Shown piece by piece: positions 56,401-64,000 of a stretch of DNA of 64,000 bases. The notes under the pieces were generated by a model that worked only from the letters and a program-made list of their open reading frames with translations, did no database searches and was not told where the DNA came from. This stretch comes from Cryptomeria japonica. Its lineage: Eukaryota; Streptophyta; Pinopsida; Cupressales; Cupressaceae. The stretch spans positions 182,480,951 to 182,544,950 of the forward strand of contig NC_081413.1 of the NCBI RefSeq assembly GCF_030272615.1. Reading direction: 5' to 3'. The position numbers were made by a program, and so were the translations under genes. Each line of letters starts with the position of its first letter. The stretch's first letter is position 1.

Positions 56401-58565
56401 TGTCTTCCCTAACTATTCTACAAGGTCGTACTCAGGCTTGGTTGATGAAGAAGGGGTGTTTTTGGCTAGAGAACCTTGCAAAGTGAATTTACCTCGACGG
56501 GTTCTAACATGACATTCAGAGGTAGGTTCAGAAGAAGATCCAATGCCTTTTAAGACAATCTTGGGTCTCCGGGTAGAATTCTCAGACATTTTGTCCTTGA
56601 TGATAATGGTAGAGACATATTTGTCCATCGAGATGTGATTGATAGTTGAATCATAGTTATAGGTTGCTCTGGTATAGTTGGTTTGGTCATCTGTGGCTTT
56701 AGCTTTTCCCTTGTCATGTTTTGGGAATGGTTCCTTAAACATCTCATGTTCTTGATTAGACGAATGTCCCTCAATCTCAATGTCACCCCTATCAATGAGA
56801 TCTTGTATGATGTTCTTCAATCGATGACAATTTCCTGTCTTATGACCCTTGCTCTTATGAAATTCGCAATACTCATCATCATTCCACCAATTTGGTTTGA
56901 CCTTTGGTTCATATGGAGGAAAATCTGGAACTGTGATTACCTTGTGTGCCACTAGCTTCTTAAAAACTGACTCAAGTGGTTCTCCCAAGGGAGTGTATTT
57001 CCTTCATGATCTGGAAGTTGTTTGAGTGTTCACTTGATTGTTTGTAGAACTTGATCCCGAAAAAATGAATTTGGGTCGCACTGTGTTGGCGTCAACAACA
57101 CCATCATTGACTGTGTTCTTGTTTTTGTTCCAAAATCTCAGCTTGTCTTTTCCTTGAATACCTTAATGACTCCTTGTTCAATTAGGACCTTTTTTGTTGC
57201 TAAGCCTTTTTCAATGACATCCTTGAAGGTGGACAAACAAGCTTTCCTTAGATCATAACCAATCTCTTTGTTAACATTTTGGGTGAACATTTCTACCATT
57301 TGTTTTTGTGGAATTTCACAAGAGCATCTACTGGCTAGATTTTTCCATCTTTGTAAAAATGATGCAAAAGACTCTCCCCCTTTTTGCTTGGTGTTGCACA
57401 AAGTAGTGACTAATATGTCTGTCTCTATGTTGTAGGAGAAATGTTGAATAAATGCCTCTGTTAAGTCACCCCATGACTTAATACTAGGTGGAAGTTGGGA
57501 GAACCATTCCATAGCTTGATCACCTATGCTTTGTGGGAATAATCTCATCAAATATGTCTCTTCTATTGCTAGCTCAATGCAAGCTATGAAAAACTGTCTT
57601 ATGTGTGCCTTAGGATCCCCTTTTCCTCTATACTTATCAAACTTAGGCATCACAAAGTGTGTAGGAAATGGAGGCATTAGAATGCTTTTGTCAAATGGAT
57701 AGGGACATATGTCTCTCATTGTGTATGTTGGCTTTGGTGTATTTATGTCCTCCATTTTCTTTTGTAAGTCCCTGATTTGTTGCTCCAAATTGCTCTTAGG
57801 CGGAGATCAACTTCTTGGACCATACCCCATGCTTGAGGCACCAATTGGAGGAGGAGCATGTTGCATATATGGATGATATTGATCATACACATGTTCATAT
57901 GGAGGAGGTCTGTAATGATGTTGCGTATATGGACCACTTGGTATAGATTCATGTTGAGGAACGCCATATCTATTTTGTCCATGTATACCATACCCTATAG
58001 GCATGTCTTGTTCTAATGTGTTGCCCCCAAATTTGACATGGAGTTTCCTTGTATCCAAAGTTTGAGCATGCCTTTGAATATCCAATTGCTTTGGTGGTTG
58101 ATCCTTAGCATTGGTATGTGATTGAGCATATCTGTCTACATAAGACTTCCATAATGGTCTGTGAAGGTGAGTATCATATGCTTGACCATGTGTATGTGGG
58201 ACCTCTAGTTTTTGAAACAAAGATGATGGTGATTTAGGTACCATATGTGGTCCTCTATTGCCTCCACCATTAGGCCTTCTTTGATCCATGTTAGAATGAG
58301 GTTGTTGCAAAGGCCTATGGTCCATTATTTGAGACATGTCAAAATCATGAGGTATCTTGGCTCCACTTTGTGCCATCATTTGTAAGAAGTATTGTCTATC
58401 CCTCCTCATTATTTCCTCAACCAATCGATTGAAATGGGGATTCATAATGGATTCTTCCACATCTGCTGAATGTACAGAAAAGTTGTCCATATTGTCATTA
58501 TGTGCAGCATTGTTGTTTGTAGTGTCCATGTTCTCAACATTTGGAATGTTTCTATAGACATCCAT
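56401..58565 (-). pseudogene. Element E gag (gypsy), mildly decayed
   Basis: The start is ATG 58565 (MDVYRNIPNVENMD). The N-terminal third is His/Pro/Gln-rich. A TGA at about 57809 is at a likely CGA. The capsid follows: PPFPTHFVMPKFDKYRGKGD, HIRQFFIACIELAIEET, AMEWFSQLPPSIKSWGDLTE, SFASFLQRWKNLASRC (about 57700-57300). A one-base shift lies near 57000-57130. The CEFHKSKGHKTGNC knuckle is at about 56868-56827. Basic and Ser-rich sequence leads to TAG at about 56412. With 2.6% LTR divergence, this is the best-preserved gag in the window. Confidence 0.85.
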
Positions 58566-59183
58566 GTCAGGTAATGTAGTATGATCAGAATTGAAAAAGA
58601 TATCATTGTCCTACTCATAAGAACTCATGTTTGCGGACTCTTGAGCCTCTTTAGTTTCTCTCCTAGATTCTTTAAGACGGGTTTCAACCATGAACTAGGT
58701 ATTGACCAAGATGTGTGAGACTAGATGAAAATGGAAAACGTATGGAAGACCAAGAGTTGGATGGAATGTAAATGAATCTGAGGTGTACTTGCAATGTCCA
58801 AAGTGTAAGACCAAGTATGTATGTAGTAGAGTAGGTGTGGCTTCCAAAAAGAGGATAGTTTCTCTTGATGAGGTAAGTTGACCTTGACTCTAAGTAAGAC
58901 CAAATGAGACCCAAAGGTGATAGACCTTGATGAGGGACCACTTAGCAAAATGTTGTTGTATGTAGTGTGTTGACAAAGTATAGTGAGGACAAGCAAGTGA
59001 CCTTTTGACTCAAGTTTAGACAAATGTAAATTTAATGCAAGATGTAAAGCAATGATGGACTTTGTGAGACCCAAGGATAGCTTGACTGCTAAATGAAATC
59101 CTGGAGAAATGACCTAGGAAGCTCAAGAATTTCGAAACTAACTATGGTTGTTTGCTAGACTGTAAAAGTTTTTCAATTCTAAA

Positions 59184-59373
59184 CACAGACGTGCCTGTAT
59201 ACTTCACAGACATGGTTTCCTGACACAGATGTGGCTCTGTTCAACATAGACGCGCTTCTAGGATTTTTTTGCAAAATGTAATGTTGATTCTATAAACACA
59301 GACGCGTTTCTGCCCTTCACAGATGCGGTTATACAACACAAACGCTATTATGTCCGACACAGATGCGTTTCTG
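59184..59373. repeat. Array of ACACAGACGCG-like units (E leader, inner)
   Basis: About eight units with cores such as CACAGACGTG, CACAGATGTG, ATAGACGCG and CACAGACGCG, spaced about 20-25 bases. The plus-strand orientation is the reverse of the array at 50300-50475. Confidence 0.8.
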
Positions 59374-60589
59374 CAAAATTTGTGCAATTTTTCCCAATCT
59401 ATGAAGTCGTTTTGTTGTGACCAAATCTGACTGTTTGACTTTTTTTCATGACAAGAGGACACAGTGTTGATAAAGACCCAATGTTTGCAAGTGTCTAGAC
59501 TCAAAATGACTCCAAGAAAAGTGTGTTGTTTGATGTAAAAACAAAAATGTTTTGCATAGACTTGAAGACACAAAAGACACAATGTTTTGCTATTTGGTCT
59601 TGAATGTTTGAATGTTTAAAATAAATCAAGCACAATTCTTATGGCTGGCCAAGACAATAGTTGTTGATCCCACATGGGGTTTTACCCCTAAGGCTACGCT
59701 ATTTAGAGTGGATACTTAGATGCTTGACCTCACTAGCTCCACCCTCGACACTCACTTCTCAGGTCAGCCAAGCATCAGTCCCCATAAAACTCCCCATGGC
59801 GAACTTTGTATCTCTACTAAGAACCGTATGTGTGTGGGCCACTACCAGAGGTCTGACCTCCTGCCCCAACAACTAGAAGGATTTGGGCTTCTAAAACAAA
59901 AAGGTGCTAGTAAGGGCATCCACTCATGTGGCCATACATACGACACTTTCAGCTCTGTAAATACAGAAGGCTCCCAGCCAGTAGGGGTTACACCCTACAA
60001 CTGATCAAATAAATTTGATCAAACGGGTTTATAGGGAGACATAGTGTCGGTATGAACTAATCAGCACATGTTATCCATAGTTTTCACCATGAATGCAGTT
60101 GTTTATAGTGGTTCGGAAGAGGTGGGTTTTCCTCGCTACCACTTGGGTCATTCTCTTCTCACTAGTAGTCCTATGACCACACGGGAAGACAAGCCCTCTA
60201 AAGATTAAACAAAAAGAGCCTATTGCTCAAGACACAAAAGACAATGATTCAATTTTAATGCACCAATTGAAGTGTTTGCTAGTCTATGAAAACAAGGCAC
60301 ACAATAAAAATCCCAAAACCCTTGCCAAGGACCTGCAACAAAGAGTTGTTAGTAGTTTGGATTGTTTCAAATAATCACCCCTTCCTGCAAGCACACAAGT
60401 TAGGTAAATTTTAAACCCAAAAGACTTTGTGAAAATAGGGGCCTTCAACCAAACGATTTTACTTTCAAGACAAGTTGCACCAATTTCGTTAGCTAGATCT
60501 GAAAATGTTAGTGCAAAATAAACTAGATCTGAAACCCTAAATGCAAAAACCCAAAACTTAAACAATAACTCAAAATTTGAAATCAATAA

Positions 60590-60850
60590 ACACAGACGGG
60601 ATTACCCTTAACACAGACGTGACTTCTTGATGCAGACGTGGTTTTGTGAGACACAGATGCAGCTCCAGAATGCAGATGCGACCTCTGGACATAGACGTGA
60701 CTAAAAACACCGCAGATGCGACTTAATAACACAAACGCGATTCTCGGAACCTACAAAATAAAATACTGCCAATAACACAGACACAATTCCAGATGTCGTA
60801 AACGCGCCGAAAAATCAAAAACGCAATCCAAAAGTGCACAGATGTGGAAA
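60590..60850. repeat. Array of ACACAGACGCG-like units (E leader, outer)
   Basis: About ten to twelve units with cores such as ACACAGACGGG, ACACAGACGTG, GCAGACGTGG, GCAGATGCG and ACAAACGCG. They lie next to the PBS and LTR. Confidence 0.8.
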
Positions 60851-60936
60851 TATCAAAATGTTGTCGAAAACGTCAGATCTGCAACTTCAAAACACAAGAT
60901 CTGCAACAAAAATGTTAAATACAAAAGGGACAAGAG

Positions 60937-60956
60937 TCCCACCGAGCGTGCCAAAA
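60937..60956 (-). promoter_or_regulatory. Primer-binding site of element E
   Basis: The minus strand reads TTTTGGCACGCTCGGTGGGA directly after the LTR edge. The TGGCACGCTCGGTGGGA core has the position and TGG start of a PBS. The tRNA was not identified. Confidence 0.6.
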
Positions 60957-61766
60957 TGTATATGGTGAAAATGGATAACGATAATGTTGAAAGACTAAAT
61001 AGATTCAACCACAAAACCCTAGCCTAACAACAACAAAAATCCACCATAACATATGAAGATTACCTAAGACAATGCAAATCAAATGAAATCACAAAGATTA
61101 TACCATCACATGTCCAATAGGGTTTGGATCTCCATTCTTCTTATCTCCATTGATCTTGCTTGATATATTTACTCTCAGATTTTTTGTGCACAAGAGCTCA
61201 ACAAAGAATGGAATGTGGTTGCAAGTAGGATCGCATATGCTCAAAAGTGTAGTGTAGTCAATTGATCAAGTAGTTAGGTCATGAGGATGATTGATTAGAA
61301 TGCATAGAATGATTAGGGTTGATAATGAAGGAAGCATCTCCTTATATAAAAGACACTATAAGAAATGGAGGGATAAGATTAAGAGGTGTAAAAGGAGGTC
61401 GGTTATGATTAGAGGGTAGGTAAAAGAAATAATAAAATAATGAAAGGGGTAGGTAGTGTATGAATTAAGAGATGAATGACATGTGTCATAGGTAGAAAAG
61501 GTTAATGAATTAATTAATTAAATAAATATTTATTTAATTAATAGAAGAAGTGGGATTAATTAAATAAATAAGATATTTATTTAATTTAGGAAAAGGATAA
61601 TTTAAATAAATAAATGTATTTATTTAAATGAGAAATAAGGCTAGAAGAGGATAAATGAATTAATTAAATAAATAAAGATTTATTTAATTAATAGATGGAT
61701 TAGGCTAAAATAATTAAATTAATAAAATATTTATTTAATTAGACATGACAATTTTAGGTGTCTATA
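60957..61766 (-). repeat. Right LTR of element E (5' LTR in element sense)
   Basis: On the plus strand it starts TGTATATGGTGAAAATGG and ends AGGTGTCTATA. It is the same length as 48973-49782, with about 21 differences, many C/T or G/A. Confidence 0.9.
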
Positions 61767-64000
61767 GGAGCTAGTTGGTTTTCATAGGGTAAGGCCTGGG
61801 AAATGTGTCCTACACCTTTGATTTGGTAAATGAAGTGTTTGCAACTTTCAGAATTCAATTTGGATCAATTTATCAGGTACCCATTTCAAGGGGTAAGCTG
61901 AAAGTGCATTTTAGGCACACATGCAAATTTTACCAAGTAGCCTACTTTGAGTGCTTATATCTTTTGCCCTGTTGATCATGATGAAGAATTTCAAAGTGAA
62001 TTTAATTATATGCATAAAAGTGTTCCTCCATGCAAAATTTCAAGTCTTTGTGAATCCATTTTCTTTGTTTAGAAAGCTCAATCTGTTTGTAGTTTGTATG
62101 GTTTGACAAGTCCCTATTTCAGTAGCTAGTTAGAGCCATGTTTTGCATGAGTGTAAAAGTTTCCTCAATGAATGTCATATCGAAATGTTTGTTCCGGGCT
62201 ATTTCTGGTACAAAAGACAAGCTATGTTTCAAATTTCAAGCTCCTTCTAATCCGTTTGATCAGTTTTCAAAAGGGTTTCTTGAGCCATCTTTTTTAGTGT
62301 TTCGTACTTTCATTGCTATATCAGTTAAAGTTGCTATTTTCATAAGCGCACCATTTGTACCCAGTCAGCCTTTTGGTTGAACTAAGCATTCTGAGATTTG
62401 ATATGTACTTCAAGGTACCTATGCCTCAGATTTGAGGGTCTACAGAGATCGTTTGATATTTTTAAGAAAGGCATCATGAGTTGCCTACGCATTGACTTCA
62501 TCAGGTCCGCAGTGTCGACAAAGCCAGTAGGTCATCTTTGACCATTAATATCTATTCACTCAGGATTCATCTTGAGAAACCGTTTTGTAGAGTTCATGTT
62601 TGTATATCAGAGTACACGCTTTTCAGATGGCGAAGTCTAGAAAGGTGTTTTGACTAGTTTGAAAATTACGTCTTCACGAATAAATGCGAAAATGTGGTGC
62701 AGGGGCCTAAAAGTTGCAAAACTCAGTTTAATGATCCAAAAATGGTGCCGATCATTTCTAGAGGTATGTTTAAGGTTTGTGAGGCATTTCAAAGGTTAGT
62801 TGCATGAAAATGATTTTGTTTTTAGTTGGACCCACTTCGAGCCCCGACTCGGCTCATGCCCGTGCATTAATTTATGGCAAAATTGTCTAAAAGAAAAGCA
62901 TGTATCTTCTAAAACCAAGTTGGGTATAGATGCAGTGCATCCTTGTCACCTCCATTTTCATAGCAATGACTATCTAATCATATCAGTGTAGCTTTTCCCT
63001 GTGGATACCGAGTCATCTACCTGATCAGAGGATATTCAAATTGGTTTCAATCTAAGCAAACATGTTTACAAACCTTCAGAGGGATTTGGTCCATTTTTAT
63101 TTATTTATTTAGAGAAACTCCATATATCATTGGGACTGAAAAATTTAGCAAAGGTCTACGTTTGGAGTTTATTGTTGAAATAGCTTCTGGAGCTTTTTCT
63201 CGACTCTTGTGGTTATGAGAGCAGGCTTTTAAAACCTCAGGTAAAACCAAATCTCTATGTTCCTTTTCAGCATTTCCTCTGCGTGTTTGTTAAAACGTAG
63301 AAGCTTAAGGCAAAATGCAAACTGGTAGCTTCCTCCCTACATGAAGTTTGGCTCTTAGAAGACTTCATAAACTCCAGCGAATGCATTGCCTAGTGTATTG
63401 CCATTTCATTGCCTATGCATGGTGTGTGGTATTATGGAGATGGCGTGGGGTTTTCTGAAGTCTTCTAGCAAATACATCCTCCGTAGCATGTAAGAGGTTG
63501 TCATTTTCCCCTTTCTACATGGAGTTTGGAGAGCATATAAAAAAGGAGCAAATGGCATTATGGCAAGTGTAAAACCAACACTCTCCCTCCTCTGTGTGGC
63601 ACATGGAATTGATGGCAATTGATAGGTCTGAAGCATCAAAGTCCTCCCTCTCTGTGTGGCTTTGGTAGAGGCTTCAAACTCCAAGCAAATTACCCTCTGC
63701 GTAACTAGTGAGGAAGGCTGCAGAAACATTCAAACATAATAGCAATTGGCCACATTAAACAATGCACCAATATCCCTTGGCATGGTGGATGAGAACTACA
63801 GGCAACATGGTGTGGTCTCCTCCCTGCGTGTTAAATGAATTGGAGTGGCAGCATAGAAGTCTTAGGCAAAATGCATAGGCAGATGTAATAAAATCCTCCC
63901 CTATGAAATGGAGAAGAGGAAACATGAAAAGTTTTCAGCAGATGCAAAATTGGAAGGTATAAAGCCTATTTTCTTCCCTTTTGTGGTGTGTAAGGCGATT
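61767..64000 (+). repeat. Element D right terminal repeat, second piece
   Basis: Resumes at GGAGCTAGTTGGTTTTC and aligns with 41033-43276 to the end of the window, including the CTCTGCGTG array (63270-64000). It is cut by the window edge. A conserved open stretch near 62240-62380 (KGFLEPSFLVFRTFIAIS) is present in both copies but has no known domain and is probably not a gene. Confidence 0.85.

Larger units (their letters stand above)
58566..60936 (-). other. Element E leader with two CACAGACGCG arrays
   Basis: A long 5' leader in element sense. A GC-richer, repeat-poor block at 59650-60200 includes an ATGGCGAACTTTG phrase and a palindromic AAATTTGATCAAA. Arrays of a CACAGACGCG-like motif lie at 59184-59373 and 60590-60850. 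No gene is recognised; short open frames here carry no domain. Confidence 0.6.
48973..61766 (-). mobile_element. Gypsy-derived element E (non-autonomous, carries antisense PMD gene)
   Basis: A minus-strand LTR element inserted into the right terminal repeat of D. Its LTRs are 810 bp each (48973-49782 and 60957-61766), with about 21 differences by eye. Flanking GGAGT (48968-48972) and GGAGC (61767-61771) fit a target duplication, and the uninterrupted D copy at about 41033 reads GGAGC. In element sense it has a PBS, a 2.4-kb leader with motif arrays, a gag-protease-linker-integrase-tail frame, then a plant mobile domain gene on the opposite strand, another motif array, and a polypurine tract. 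RT, RNase H and the integrase core are absent. Confidence 0.9.

Noticed and set aside
62138-62380. Open frame with KGFLEPSFLVFRTFIAIS, also present at 41326-41646
   Set aside because: It is conserved between the two D terminal repeats only because they are copies of each other. It has no domain and no sign of selection.
1-64000. tRNA, rRNA or CRISPR-like arrays
   Set aside because: tRNA-like strings found are primer-binding sites next to LTRs. The tandem arrays lack CRISPR repeat-spacer regularity and the DNA is eukaryotic.

Overview
This window looks like intergenic DNA from a large, repeat-rich plant genome. A gymnosperm (conifer) is my best inference: plant-type LTR retrotransposons of mixed age are nested in each other, the background is AT-rich, and no convincing host gene is seen. 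Nothing prokaryotic or organellar was recognised. Almost every coding region is a decayed retroelement reading frame carrying stop codons and frameshifts.

Layout. (1) 1-~6.2 kb: element A, a Ty3/gypsy-like element with only gag and a protease-like region (922-4149), followed by a polypurine tract and a 3' LTR from 5039. (2) ~7.0-7.4 kb: the end of a reverse-oriented copia-type LTR with its primer-binding site. (3) 8808-33803: a three-level nest. Copia element C (minus strand) was interrupted inside the end of its pol gene by element B (plus strand, 10684-28275). B carries two non-pol reading frames and was itself interrupted in its first frame by a Tat/Athila-like gypsy element T (minus strand, 11551-22586). 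LTR ends, PBS/PPT signals and 5-bp target duplications mark each level. (4) 36149-37857: a 5'-truncated LINE on the minus strand with poly(A), target duplication, an RNase H end and an extra overlapping frame. (5) 38.7-39.1 kb: a copia-like LTR fragment; 40102-40896: one intact 264-residue unknown ORF. (6) 40915 to beyond the window end: element D, with very long repeat-rich terminal repeats and a gag-only frame. Its right terminal repeat is split by element E (48973-61766, minus strand).

Element E is the most unusual. Its LTRs are 810 bp each with about 21 differences. It encodes gag and protease, then a linker with a hydrophobic segment fused to an integrase C-terminal tail; reverse transcriptase, RNase H and the integrase core are absent. 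On the opposite strand it carries a GC-rich, decayed plant mobile domain (PMD) gene. Arrays of a short GCGTCTGTG-like motif lie near both ends of E in inverted orientation, so they would be complementary within one transcript.

The unifying theme is LTR and LINE elements that lost or never had full pol, or that gained accessory frames: B ORF2 (about 1,000 codons), the T sense ORF (753 codons), the E antisense PMD gene, and LINE ORF3. Decay is dominated by changes expected from cytosine deamination (many TAG stops, and D to N or E to K at catalytic positions). None of the elements appears autonomous as it stands.
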